Shown here one piece after another: positions 10,783 through 21,215 of a DNA stretch of 64,000 nucleotides. The stretch comes from Manduca sexta (taxonomy: Eukaryota > Arthropoda > Insecta > Lepidoptera > Sphingidae). Position numbers and translations under genes: made by a program. The stretch lies in NCBI RefSeq assembly GCF_014839805.1, contig NC_051119.1, positions 10,409,245-10,473,244 on the forward strand, in the 5' to 3' direction. Under the pieces are notes generated by a model. That model ran no database searches and had not been told where the DNA came from. It was given only the letters and a program-made list of their open reading frames with translations. The first letter of the stretch is position 1; the number at the start of each line of letters is the position of its first letter.

Positions 10783-11100
10783 TATCAGCCCTGTATTATA
10801 TACTTGCCCACTGCTGAGCACGGGCCTCCTCTACTACTGAGAGGGATTAGGCCTTAGTCCACTACGCTCGCCTAGTGCGGATTGGTAGACTTCACACACC
10901 TTCGAAATTCCTATAGAGAACTTCTCAGATGTGCAGGTTCCTCACTATGTTTTCCTTCACCGTTAAAGCGAACGATAAATGCACAAATAATACACACGTG
11001 ATTTTAGAAAAGTCAGAGCTGTGTGCCCTTGGGATTTGAACCTGCGGACATTCGTCTTGGCAGTCCGTTCCACACCCAACTAGGCTATCGCCGCTTTTTA
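10783..11100 (-). mobile_element. SINE-D, full length
   Basis: In sense (minus) order: A box tagcctagttggg, B box ggttcaaatcc, gaaaacatagtgagg, tctataggaatttcgaag, ctaccaatccgcacta, ctctcagtagtagaggaggc and the end atacagggctgatatta. It lies 3' of the candidate exon and next to a LINE remnant. Confidence 0.85.
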
Positions 11101-11104
11101 GTGT

Positions 11105-11170
11105 GATAGAAGTGATATTTTGTATACATGTAAATGTGCAATTACATGTATACAAAATATGACTTCTATC
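11105..11170. repeat. Near-perfect 29-bp hairpin
   Basis: Arms 11105-11133 and 11142-11170 are complementary at 28 of 29 positions (one G-G) around an 8-nt loop. It lies exactly between the SINE-D head and the LINE remnant. Confidence 0.9.
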
Positions 11171-11179
11171 TTCTTTTTC

Positions 11180-11545
11180 TATCACATAGGGGTGGGCAGA
11201 GACTACGGATTGCCAGTTTGTACGATTTTGGCATACTTCTTTCGCTTCCTCCACCTTCATCAATCTTTTCCTGCATTCCCGCCGGTTCAGGGTACTTTTG
11301 ACCTGGCCTTTACAAAGAATGTCAGATATCTGACATTTGAAGGTTCGGTGCGGTCGACCCCTACCGGATCTTCCATCTACATTCACCTTGTACATCCTCT
11401 TTGTCTCCTATCATCCGTCCTCTCCAAATGCCGAAACCACCTTAGCATACCCTTCTCAATTTTGGTAACTACATCCTCTGTCACTTCACTCATGTCCATC
11501 ATCGTAGTATTTCGCACTCTATCATTCATACATGTTTCTTAATGC
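11180..11545 (-). pseudogene. LINE ORF2 C-terminus, frameshifted
   Basis: Minus strand reads DVVTKIEKGMLRWFRHLERT, then after a frameshift near 11400 reads NVDGRSGRGRPHRTF and RKLMK-like text ending in NWQSVVSAHP. This order (LRWFxHxER, then GRGRPxxT, then R-rich, then WxSxVSAYP) is the carboxyl end of a non-LTR element protein widespread in Lepidoptera. The clade is not determined. The copy is truncated and has at least one frame break, so it is not functional. Confidence 0.7.
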
Positions 11546-12020
11546 ACTTATTTCCACAGCTTACTGTGCCATGATTTATTTATAAAAGAATGCTCGTGTG
11601 ACAGGCGATTTTAGCTATTCAGGGGGCTTTTCTGTTGACCTTTCAGGTCCCAAATATATTTTTCTTGGGTTACATAGTTAAATTATTTTTGCGTGCTCAA
11701 ATTATTGTCACGCGTGCCATTGGTTTGCTGTTCTTGGTCTTGTGAGTGTAAGGACTGTGTATAATCTAAATTCGAATATGCAATGTACCATTTTTCAATA
11801 CTAAAAGTTACATCAAGAATCTCGAGAATTGAATTTATGTTCAATATTAACTCTTCATCACAAGGTATACCTAATTAGCTAAAGAATTAAATTTATATTC
11901 GATATAGTTATAAATTCTTCATCACAACATGGGACAGATATGTAAACACAGCCATTAATGACTGCACTAGTTCCGTCTTTGCCCAGCCCTTCAGGGTCAT
12001 AGGACTGATCTTATATAATA
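11546..12020. other. Unassigned
   Basis: No family recognised. Two near-identical blocks share gaattaaatttatattcgat / gaattgaatttatgttcaat (about 11826 and 11884), both followed by ctcttcatcacaa / attcttcatcacaa, indicating a short local duplication. Confidence 0.35.
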
Positions 12021-12645
12021 CTAGCTTTTGCTCGCGGCTCCGCCCGCGTTATAAAGTTTTTCGGGCTCAAGTTTACCGTTATAAAAGTCACGCTTATATT
12101 TTCCCTGGGTCTCAAACTGTTTCCATATCAAATTTCATCTGAATACGTTGGGTAGTTTTTGAGTTTAACACGTTCAGGCAGACAGATGCAGCGGGGGACT
12201 TTGTTTTATAATATATTATTATAGAACATTTTAAGAGGAACAATCCCGTCATACTCATTCATCATTGTTGTATAACGTTTACGCAGCGAACGCAACGGAA
12301 GTTCTCATAACTAATAAATTTTCCCCGTTTTTGTAACATGTTTCATTACTGCTCCGCTCCTATTGGTCATAGCGTGATGATATATAGTCTACAGCACTCC
12401 ACGAACAAAGGGCTATCCAACACAAAAAGAATTTTTCAGTTTGAACCGGTAATTCCTGAGATTAGCTATCACTGCTCCGCTCCTATCGGGTATAGCGTGA
12501 TGATATATAATCTATAGCACTCAACGAACAAAGGGCTATCCAACACAAAAAGATTTTTTCAGATTGACCCGGTAGTTCCTGAGATTAGCGCGTTCAAACA
12601 AACAAACAAACAAACAAACAAACTCTTCAACTTTATATAATAGTA
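12021..12645 (-). mobile_element. Helitron copy 1 of a tandem pair
   Basis: Minus-strand 3' end CTAG (12021-12024) with the GC hairpin ctcgcggctccgcccgcg. It contains two 120-bp repeat units (12344-12464, 12465-12589) and a (CAAA)n tract. Its 5' end is cut at TACTATTAT, where copy 2 begins. Confidence 0.8.
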
Positions 12646-13465
12646 CTAGCTTTTGCTCGCGGCTCCGCCCGCGTTATAAAGTTTTTCAGGCTAAAGTTTT
12701 CCGTTATAAAAATAGCAGTTTCCCGGGAGCCTATGTTCTTCCCAGGGTCTCAAACTGTCTCCATACCAAATTTCATCTTAATACGTTAGGTAGTTTTTGA
12801 GTTTAACACGTTAAGGCAGACAGATGCAGCGGGGGACTTTTGTTATATTATTTAGAACTTTTTAAGTGAAACAATCCCGTCATACATCATTGTTGCATAA
12901 CTTTAACCGTTTACGCAGCGCAGGCAACGGAAGCTCTCAAAACTCATAATTTTCCCCGTTTTTGCAACATGTTTCATTACTGCTCCGCTCCTATTGGTCA
13001 TAGCATGATGATATATAGCCTATAGCACTCCAGGAACAAAGGGCTATCCAACACATAAAAGATTTTTTCAGTTCAAACCGGTAGTTCCTGAGATTAGCCA
13101 TTACTGCTCCGCTCCTATTGGTCATAGCGTGATGATATATAGCTTATAGCACTCCACGAATAAAGGGCTATCCAACGCAAAAAGAATTTTTCAGTTTGGA
13201 CCGGTAGTTCCTGAGATTAGCCATTACTGCCCCGCTCCTATTGGGTATAGCGTGATGATATATAGCCTAAAGCACTCCACGAATAAAGGGCTATCAACGC
13301 ATAAAGAATTTGTCATTTTGTACCGGGTAGTTCCAAAAAGAATTTTTCAGTTTGGACCGGTAGTTCCTGAGATTAGCGCGTTCAAACAAACAAACAAACA
13401 AACAAACAAACAAACAAACAAACAAACAAACAAACAAACTCTTCAGCTTTATATAATAGTATAGA
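12646..13465 (-). mobile_element. Helitron copy 2 of a tandem pair
   Basis: Same family. CTAG at 12646-12649 and 5' TCTATACTATTATAT at the right end (13465). It carries three full 123-bp units (12976-13222 plus 13223 on) and a partial fourth, then (CAAA)13. Both facing 67-aa and 76-aa frames here are repeat translations. Confidence 0.85.
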
Positions 13466-13795
13466 TTTTGTAAAAGAAACATCTGACCCAATACAAAAAT
13501 CCTAAAAATATTACTACAATTCATTTATTTCACCATAACTTTTCGAGGAAAACAAACGCAGAGGCGAGAAAAACATCCTCAAAATATGAATTCATACATG
13601 GGTACCGGATCGACAGTCGATAACTGCACAAACTCGACGTTTTGAAGCACATGCCACGTTCACAGCTCGTTAAACTGAAGTTGGCAGACGACATTGTGAC
13701 TAATTGAAAAAGTATTCAATAATATATCAATGTTGAAGTGACGATTGTAATAACATATGCGTTTTTATTAGTTATTAATTTTAGTCCTATACAGT
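13466..13795. other. Unassigned
   Basis: No family or frame recognised. 13600-13690 is less AT-rich (ggtaccggatcgacagtcga). Confidence 0.3.
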
Positions 13796-14050
13796 TTTTT
13801 ATTGCTTTGAATGACGAGAGGAGCTGGCCGTTCGCCTGATGGTAAGCGATACGACTGCCCATAAGCATCAAAATCACCATCCAACACCTTGAATTACATA
13901 GTATTGTATGGTATTTCACTGCGCTCGCCATCCTGAGACATGCGATGTTAAGTATTATGTCCAGTAGTTACACTGGTCATTATGTCATTTAAACCGGAAC
14001 ACAACAGTGACTACACACTGCTGCTTGCATAGTTTTCTATCGGCAGGCTG
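13796..14050 (-). mobile_element. SINE-C
   Basis: From tttattgctttgaatgacga through cgttcgcctgatggtaagcg, accatccaacaccttgaatt, tgcgctcgccatcctgagac and ccagtagttacactgg to ccggaacacaacagtgacta. A sense-strand frame starting MASAVKYHTILC recurs in other copies. Confidence 0.85.
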
Positions 14051-14054
14051 ACCG

Positions 14055-14153
14055 CCCCACGACCACGAAGGCTGCAAAGTCTTCGAAACGTCAGAAGAAA
14101 ATAATAATATAAAAAATCGCGATAAAATCCTTAAAAATAGTTTTATTTCAATG
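14055..14153 (+). mobile_element. PLE-P fragment
   Basis: cgaccacgaaggctgcaaag then tcttcgaaacgtcagaagaa, then ataatataaaaaatcgcgat and atagttttatttcaatg. It lacks the distal tail taacattcgcgtaaac. Confidence 0.75.
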
Positions 14154-14362
14154 AAATTTTTTAGGTCTTAAAGTACACTATCATATAAATTCAACGATGC
14201 GTTAAATTTCGTATGTTACCATTAAGCAGTCTTATCTTACAAAGTTATTAGAGGCATGTATTCTGCTTCAGAACAAACGTTTAGTTTTATTGGTTGTTTT
14301 ATGCTACACAAGGTAATGCTTGCTGTTTCGCCCACGCGTAAAGCCTTTCCAAGTGCTGGAGA

Positions 14363-14596
14363 TAGAATATTTTTTATATTCGTCCGGATAGCGACCATCG
14401 TACTCAAGGTGTTAAAACCCACCAGTGGTCCACGTAAGTGTGTCGCGTTCTGAGATCAGTCTGTGTATATCCGGTTCGAATAAGCCGGCATAATTGTGTC
14501 GACTGCCAAGGGATGATTATCTCTCATCGTTCGACATTATATTGGACCTTTCTCCACTTACCATCAGGTGCAGCGGGTCCACTTTACCGTACACAT
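14363..14596 (+). mobile_element. SINE-E, nearly full length
   Basis: ttttatattcgtccggatag, ggtgttaaaacccaccagtg, gtgtgtcgcgttctgagatc, agccggcataattgtgtcga and accatcaggtgcagcgggtc in the standard order. Confidence 0.8.
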
Positions 14597-14699
14597 ATTG
14601 AAAAAGAACATTATAGCGAATCACAGCGGCAGATGCACAACGCCAGCGCTGTCTATGTATTCTCTATCATATCTATCTTATAATTATTTTTTATGGAAG

Positions 14700-14840
14700 C
14701 AAATTAACGGGATAAAAGCCTATATGTTAATCCAAGAAATGGTCTACCTCTATGCCAAATTTCATTCAAATCCGTTCAGCTGCTTCTATGTTTACTTATA
14801 ACAAACATTCAAACAATTTCACAAATTATTTATATTAGAG
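14700..14840 (-). mobile_element. Helitron/LINE-like fragment
   Basis: tgccaaatttcattcaaatc then cgttcagctgcttctatg is the conserved 'aaatttcatcaaaatccgttcag' block of lepidopteran short Helitron-like repeats. No ends remain. Confidence 0.45.
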
Positions 14841-15176
14841 TAAGATTTTATTAATAATATTATCTTTATATATAACTCATATTATAGACAAAGAATATGC
14901 ACGTAACTTACACTTACAGATGGTTTGGGATCTTAGTTCGAATGAATAAAAAAAAATACTACAATCCATAATACATTAATGCCAATACGAGCAAAACATA
15001 ATCCTCTTAGGATCAATATAGAATATTCTATCGCCCGTGAAAATAAAATGTAAACGCATTACCGCTTGTAATCTTATAATAACATTAGCCAGCCTTTATT
15101 CACATACGCAATGCCGTGGTACGATTTATTAGGGCGCGTTACAAAAACGTAAGTTATGTTTACGATTTGGAAGTAT
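14841..15176. other. AT-rich unassigned
   Basis: No motif recognised. Confidence 0.3.
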
Positions 15177-15420
15177 TAGGGTGCTCGCGGCTTCGCTCGT
15201 ATATGTGACCTTACTCAAAATAAAAATCGTTATGTCAGTATAGGACGAAAAAAGGCGGCGATAACCTAATTCCCGGGATAGAAAGTAGCCCATAGCCTTC
15301 TCAGGGTCATAAACTATCTCTATACCAAATTTAATAAAAATTCGTTCAGTGGATTTTGGGAAAATTGATCGCATACATACAGACAGAAAGGGGGACTTTG
15401 TTTTATAATATGTATACATA
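15177..15420 (-). mobile_element. Helitron-like fragment
   Basis: Starts tgctcgcggcttcgctcg; the body has cagggtcataaactatctct, taccaaatttaataaaaatt, cgttcagtggattttggg and cagacagaaagggggacttt. Same type as 29520-29727 and 35652-35855. Both termini are degraded. Confidence 0.6.
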
Positions 15421-15865
15421 TTCGAGCTATACAAAACTGAAGCATGATTTTGTTTGTATTTTCAAATGATATTGAATTTATGATTGAATTAGCAAGTACT
15501 AGACATTTCAGAATCTAGGCTAAATTTTATCACAGAAAAGAAGTTTTACGCGATAACTTCGAGCAAGATACAATACTTTGTAAAGCGAAGCGTAATTCAC
15601 ACCACAGAAGATACGAAGTGCGCAGTCTAAAAGAAAATATAGACCAATGAAAGGCATCACTCGACATTCTCATAATTGTAAGGTGCGGCGCAGGATTTTT
15701 CATAATTACAGACAAATTTGTTTGCACTCCAGTATCAAAATTCATCAAATTATTCCAGTCAAGAATTTCGCAGCAGACTTTTTAATGGTTTGAGTACTAT
15801 GAAAATAAATGAAAGGATAAATGTAACCCTTATTGTGGGTTGACGTAATTAATGTACACATAATG
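15421..15865. other. Unassigned; weak coding-like frame
   Basis: On the + strand 15510-15783 is open except for one TGA; on the minus strand a 72-codon frame (15530-15748) covers the same bases. Neither has a recognised domain. Overlapping frames suggest low stop density. Confidence 0.25.
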
Positions 15866-16198
15866 ATTTTATGTTTATGCGAATGTCAGACATAGAAATA
15901 AAAGTATTTTGCGGATTTTATCACGGTTATGTTTTAATTTTCTACCGACGATTCGAAGACTTTGTTGCCTTTCTGGTAATATTACCCGCAATAAAATCCA
16001 AAAACAAGTTCTATTTCGATGGTCTAAATATTTTTTCACCATATCTATCATGAAACTATCTTCATAGGTGTTTACTGTTTATATTGAAGTTTGGATTCGA
16101 GACGTTTTGCAGCCTTCATGGTTATATAAAACACGATAATACCCGAAAATTAATTCTATTTCGATGGTAATATATTTTTTCACCATATTTATCATAAT
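15866..16198 (-). mobile_element. PLE-P fragment with internal tandem duplication
   Basis: 15866-15985 is a diverged PLE-P (tttatgcgaatgtcagacat.. gacgattcgaag). A second partial copy (16095-16140, gacgttttgcagccttcatg) follows. Both are followed by ttctatttcgatggt and attttttcaccatat, so a block of about 145 bp is duplicated in tandem. Confidence 0.6.
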
Positions 16199-16277
16199 CC
16201 TGTCTTAAATATCTGTTATATCAGAGTTTGGTCAGTAATTTGGATACTAAAGCTATTTGTTTGAAATGAAAACACTG

Positions 16278-16525
16278 AGTTGGTGGCGTGGTTACCCAGT
16301 GATTTGCAATACAACTGTCGGGCTGAGGTTTTAGGTTAAACCAAGGGTTAGAAGTGATAATATTAGGTTTTTCTGTTCAATATCAGTCCGAAATCGGAAA
16401 ATATTATCGATATAATGACAAGTTTTCCCCTATCACATCATGGGATGGGAATAAGCAAGGTGAAAATTGTGTGCAATTGCAACTTCTGCATGCTTTGCAT
16501 ACCCTGCCGACAGTACGCCGTAAAT
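16278..16525 (+). mobile_element. Old SINE-A copy
   Basis: gttggtggcgtggttacc head, a degenerate B box, gtttttctgttcaatatcag, cccctatcacatcatgggat, tgcataccctgccg. Alignable over the whole unit but heavily mutated. Confidence 0.65.
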
Positions 16526-17261
16526 AAATAATTTTGATATGCTCTTAAAACTAATAGTAAAGGGTAATAAAATGGAGCAACCGGTACAAGATTCTTTGCA
16601 TTTCAAATAACTGGAAGACGTACAAATATTTTTGTTTCCCTACGAAACAACTCTGTATATTAAAATGGATAAATCTAAATAACCTATAACATTTTATTGG
16701 TATAATAAATTTCATTTCATAAGAAATTGGCTTTTATACGGCACAACAGAAGTCCCGGAATGTCGTCCAATACACGTGCGTAATCCGGACTCCACATGCC
16801 CGGGATTCTTTGGATCACAACATATTGCTCTGTTCCCGCGTGAGAGAATTTCTAAAGCTTATGATGTACGGGATTTACATCGTTTTTTAAATCTTGAATT
16901 TCGAACGTGAATTGTATATCAACCTTTTTATTTGTATTTTTTTTAATGAAATTGTTGCTAGTGCTTATAATATAATAAGAATAGTAAATTCTATTCTAAA
17001 ATATTTTGTGTACATACAAAAGTATCGTAAAAAAATATATATATAAAAATGCTTTGAATTTTTGTATTCGTATCAACAATCATTTTAGCTGTAGTAAAAT
17101 AAACTTGAAAGGATTGACTTTATTATACATAAATAAAAAAATCGATTGAAGATAAAGTGTAGAAGAGTTTTGAAATTTTAAAATTCTTTAATTATTTTCG
17201 GACTGTATAAGTACACGCATTATTTCTTTAACTTACTATTATTTCATAACAATATCACACA
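16526..17261. other. Unassigned AT-rich stretch
   Basis: No repeat ends or frames. 16740-16860 is less AT-rich (acagaagtcccggaatgtcg) without a recognised motif. Confidence 0.3.
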
Positions 17262-17460
17262 CCCTGAATATAGCTATAAAGAATTTCTCAGTTATGCAGA
17301 TTACCTCACGATGTTTTCCTTCTCCGTTAAAGCAAGCGATAATTCACCAAGAATATAAACATATTTTTTAAAAAAGCCTAGGTTCCCTTGGGATTTGAAC
17401 CTGCGGACATTCATTTTAGCAGTCCGTTTCACACTCAACTAAACTATCGTTGCAATTTTG
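17262..17460 (-). mobile_element. SINE-D, 5' two thirds
   Basis: Head at the right side (cacactcaactaaactatcg), B box gggatttgaacct, then ccttctccgttaaagcaagc and gaatttctcagttatgcaga. The distal 3' part is missing. Confidence 0.75.
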
Positions 17461-17857
17461 CTTCCCATACTATAAAATTAAAATGTCTCCATTACTATCT
17501 TGTATACTTGTTATATACCTAAGTAACTTGTAACATTTGAAAAATGTTTTCCAAATCTCAAACAATCTTCGCGCTGTCTTCTTTTGTGAAATGTCCATTA
17601 TTCTAGATTCTAAGTAATTTATTCATGAAAATACAGCTTTGAAGACACTTTATCGGGATTAAATTTAAAATACTCTCGGTTAGTTCTAATGTACTACGAT
17701 TGTTGGCACTTGGAACTACGTTTTAAGTTATTTCGTTGTCATTGCGGTAAACAAAAACATTAGAATAAGGATAATACCTTTCATATTTAAGATTGAGTGG
17801 AAATTACTTCGTTTATTTATTTGAATAATATTCTCCAACCGTACACACATTTCTTAT
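17461..17857. other. Unassigned AT-rich stretch
   Basis: No motif recognised. Confidence 0.3.
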
Positions 17858-17965
17858 TAACCGACTTAAAAAGGGAGGTTCTCAATTCGACTGTATTTTT
17901 TTTGTTACTTCAGATCTTTTGACTGGGTGAACCGATTTTGTTGACTTTTTTATTTGAAATCTGAT
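17858..17965 (+). mobile_element. Short Helitron-like repeat
   Basis: taaccgacttaaaaagggag, gttctcaattcgactgtatt and gactgggtgaaccgattttg form a known lepidopteran repeat block. Flanking ends not identified. Confidence 0.5.
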
Positions 17966-18599
17966 GTAAATTGGAAACAAACAAAACAATATTTATATAA
18001 TTCACCTCTACTCACCCCTGAGAAGGAAAAAAGGCGTGCATATAACAAATATTTCCAAACACTAAAAACAATTTTCGCAACAAAATTTGCTGTACATGCA
18101 CGGGGAGTAAAATCCTGTCTCAGATCCTTTCATCCACGTCTTTATAAGCAGGTGGAACATTTTGTTCAGCATCTATACAAGAATTTCTCAACGAGCGTAC
18201 GTGCAGATTTCCTAGCTCAGTAGAATACTTGTATATCTTCAATATTGACGTGACTATGTTGGGGCGAACGAACTTTTAATTTGGCCATAACTTTTTCGAT
18301 ACAAGTTCACGGATTAGGGCATGTTTTGTTACTTTGTTACGTCAAATGTAAGATTATGTGGAATTAGGACGCCCTGAGTTTTGATTTATAAATGATTACA
18401 CAGAATTTTGTGATGGACGGAAGTGTTAGAGCAAATATATTACAAAAATTCTTTCATAAATATTACAATGTTTCACCAACTAACCGTCCTAAAATGTAAC
18501 CGACTGTCAATGACTAACTACCTATATCTGTCAAACGCTCAGTTTTTATAACAAAAGTGTCACATATATCTTCACAAGAATATTTTTATCTCAACAATA
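17966..18599. other. Unassigned; possible SINE tail at 18004
   Basis: 18004-18035 (cacctctactcacccctgag, aaggaaaaaaggcgtg) resembles a SINE end. The 89-residue + frame at 17954-18223 spans it, is K/F-rich and has no recognised domain. Confidence 0.3.
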
Positions 18600-18808
18600 T
18601 TATAATGTTCTCTCGATGTTTCGAGGACTCCGAGCCTTCATAGTCACGAGGCTCGGGGGAACTGAAGTCATCCGAAAATCCAAAGTTTTTTACATTTAAC
18701 AACTATACAAAATTGTAGAGGAGAAAATAATAATATAAAAAACCGCGATAAAATCCGAAATATAGTTTTATTTCAATGTCTAACATTCGAGTAAACAAAA
18801 GAAATCAA
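18600..18808 (+). mobile_element. PLE-P with 5' inverted part
   Basis: 18600-18660 is in minus orientation (gttctctcgatgtttcgagg.. cttcatagtcacg). 18712-18808 is in plus orientation (gaggagaaaataataatata, accgcgataaaatccg, tctaacattcgagtaaac). The two face each other around about 50 bp. Confidence 0.65.
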
Positions 18809-18827
18809 TAATTAAGTAATAATTAAG

Positions 18828-18880
18828 ATGATTACCCCTCGCAGTCGAAACAATTATGCCGGCCTGTTGGACTTACTAAG
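18828..18880 (-). mobile_element. SINE-E fragment
   Basis: gatgattacccctcgcagtc then acaattatgccggcctgttg, the middle of SINE-E reversed. No ends. Confidence 0.6.
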
Positions 18881-19367
18881 TACGAAATAAAATAAAACCT
18901 TTATCTCGTTGCGTTTGAGTCTGGAAAATAATGTTTAAATTTTTTTGCTAGTCTTTGTTAATTTATGATTTTTCCAGTCCCCTAGTCTCTTTGACCTTTG
19001 GAACAAAGGTTACTCAAAGTTAGAATAGGTAAAAATACAATTTCTTAAGATAGAGCTTTTAAGAAATTAATTATCGAAAACACCGTTTAAGCTCTGACCC
19101 CTTTTTAGATTAACCTTTAGATTATAAACAGAATTAAATTTTTATAACATCTCATCATTTTTAATAATTGTTTATTATTACGTGCTCATTATTTCATAGA
19201 TATTTAAAAAATTAAAAATGGAACGCGTTAGGTACGTTTAAAATTCTGTAACATTTCTTTTATCCTACTTTCTTAAAGTAATATTATTTTTCGCATAGAT
19301 ACTTAGAAATATAGACGTAATACGTTTGCCAAGATTATTCTCTCATAATTTAACATAGAGCTATAGT
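18881..19367. other. Unassigned AT-rich stretch
   Basis: No motif recognised. Confidence 0.3.
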
Positions 19368-19450
19368 AATACTATCAGCCCTATTTATATTATACACTAT
19401 AAATAGGGCTGATAGTATTATATACTGTTTCACTGCTGGGCACAGGCTTA
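19368..19450 (-). mobile_element. SINE-D 3' end folded back on itself
   Basis: Two perfect 20-bp arms (19368-19387, 19400-19419) of the SINE-D terminus (atcagccct) around a 12-nt spacer, followed by tatactgtttcactgctggg and cacaggctta. The rest of SINE-D is missing. Confidence 0.75.
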
Positions 19451-19451
19451 G

Positions 19452-19517
19452 GGAGAAATAGATATTACAGTGATACATACCCAGGTGGACTCTGACATAT
19501 GAGACTTACCACTAGTA
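19452..19517 (-). mobile_element. SINE-C 5' end fragment
   Basis: gagaaatagatattacagtg then acccaggtggactctgacat, matching the distal (5') end of SINE-C at 62160-62223, directly abutting the SINE-D fragment. Confidence 0.65.
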
Positions 19518-20236
19518 ATTAACTATTGAAATATTGCCGCTAGTGTAAATGCTGCATCTTGTAACATATCACTGGCAAGTTGTTGCCAGTGTACGGTGTG
19601 GGGTTTGATTTCGATAAATAAAACTCAACGAGTGCAGATTGGTAACTGGATTATATTTGTTGCTTACATCTATTTTATAGGATTACATGTTGCGCAACAT
19701 AATTATAATATATATACGTAAACATTTTAACATATCACACTACACCAGTATAAATATAGCATAAGAGCTCACTTTTAAAAACAAATTCCCTTATACTAAC
19801 GGCTAGATAAACTAGACTTTTACTCGACACATTAACATATAACACCTTCTACAACCATAAACTAAAACCGTTACGAATGTAGAAAATTTATGAGGGTATT
19901 TCGTACCCTAAAAACTTGATAGTAATAAAGGGTTAAGTCAAGCATAAAATACTTGATGAAATGTCGATCCCAGTACTAACCCGTTTACAGCGGCGAGCGT
20001 CCAATTTCTCGCCCCTTAGTTGATGGGTGAAAAGGAAGGGAACGTGAATATTCAAAAATTCACCTCCAAGCCGAGTAAATGGCTTTTAAAGCGTGCGGCT
20101 TAGTCGGGCTTAGCCTTGAGGCGTCTCAAATTAATTTTAACTGTACAAAATACGTTGTACGATTGTCAATTTTAATATTATATTCATCCTTTGATTCATT
20201 ATCGATGTTTGATATAACGGGGCTAATAATCGTGAA
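19518..20236. other. Unassigned
   Basis: AT-rich except 19975-20115 (gcggcgagcgtccaatttct, gcgtgcggcttagtcgggct), which has no recognised family. No frame. Confidence 0.3.
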
Positions 20237-20249
20237 TTACTATAATAAA

Positions 20250-20510
20250 TACTAGACTGTCTCGGTGGCGTAGTTGTACTGTATGCGCGGTACGGATGCG
20301 CTCCGAGATCCTGGATTCGAATCCCGGGTCGGGCAAAGTGATATTTGGATTTTTCTGCTCAGTATCAATTTAGAGTCTGGAACTTGTGCCCGATATGGCG
20401 ATAGACTCGCCCCCTATCACATCATGGGACGGAACACACTTGGCGAAAAGTGGGTGCCCTGGTTGCGCGTCTGCATACCGCTTCGGGGATAAATGCGTGA
20501 TGTTGTGTGT
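20250..20510 (+). mobile_element. SINE-A, complete with TSD
   Basis: Flanked by TTACTATAATAAA at 20237-20249 and 20511-20523. A box tggcgtagttg, B box gattcgaatcc, then gtgatatttggatttttctg, tgcccgatatggcgat, cacatcatgggacggaacac, gcttcggggataaatgcgtg. This is the best reference copy in the window and defines a unit of about 261 bp. Confidence 0.92.
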
Positions 20511-20523
20511 TTACTATAATAAA

Positions 20524-20989
20524 AAGGCTCCGATATAAATAAAGTAAATAACTTTGTATAAAAGTGTGTTCGTATACATGAAATTCATATTATTTTTTAT
20601 TCCATCAATGGAAAATCTTTATCCATGCGTCTATAAAAGCTTACCTATTTTAATGAATTTTAAATATCATTAACATAAATTAGACTACTCACATTTATTT
20701 GACACCAAAGTAGATAGTATGGCTTTTATAAGGTTTATAGAAGTGGTTATACACAGTGCGGAGTCAATGATAATAAATAATTTTTATGCTCTCTTGTACA
20801 ATTGAACACCCTTCTTGGTGTGATTTTTGTTAAAGCTGTTACAATTCGAATTTTAATTAGAATTTATTTGCAAATAGTACAACAGCCGTTTAAATTGTGG
20901 CTGCAACTTAAATTTAAGAAATAGAAATAGTGAATATATTTTTTGTTACACCAGCTATTGTACAAAATGGGCCATCATCCAGAGATAAA
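20524..20989. other. Unassigned AT-rich stretch
   Basis: No motif recognised. Confidence 0.3.
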
Positions 20990-21215
20990 TATTTTAACAA
21001 TCTAAAAATATCTTCGATGTATTATTGTTTCTTTCACTCCACGATGTCCCTTTGCAACAATAATTCTCTCCTACAGTGTTGAAGGGTCTTAATAACCTAA
21101 TTGCTGCCGGCTTGCCTTTATATAGAATCGAATTATCATTAGAACGATTTGCACTGCAGTTACCCATATGTTTTGTCGGGTTCCCTTTAAGAAATTTCAC
21201 CTTTTATCACTGCTC
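20990..21215 (-). mobile_element. SINE-G
   Basis: gctgccggcttgcctttata, atcattagaacgatttgcac and gtcgggttccctttaag correspond to the sense motifs aagccggtagc, aaatcgttctaatgat and gggaacccgac. Ends unclear. Confidence 0.6.

Noticed and set aside
10925..11395. 156-codon minus frame as a gene
   Set aside because: It joins a LINE C-terminus, the hairpin and antisense SINE-D; only the first part is real and it is frameshifted.
13252..13524. Frames with TNKQ and FVCL repeats on both strands
   Set aside because: Translations of (CAAA)n inside a Helitron.
15510..15783. Coding-like + frame with one TGA
   Set aside because: The opposite strand is equally open and nothing is recognisable; chance is likely in a region poor in stops.
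20250..20322. tRNA gene
   Set aside because: A and B boxes are present but no cloverleaf or anticodon arm can be drawn and a SINE body follows.
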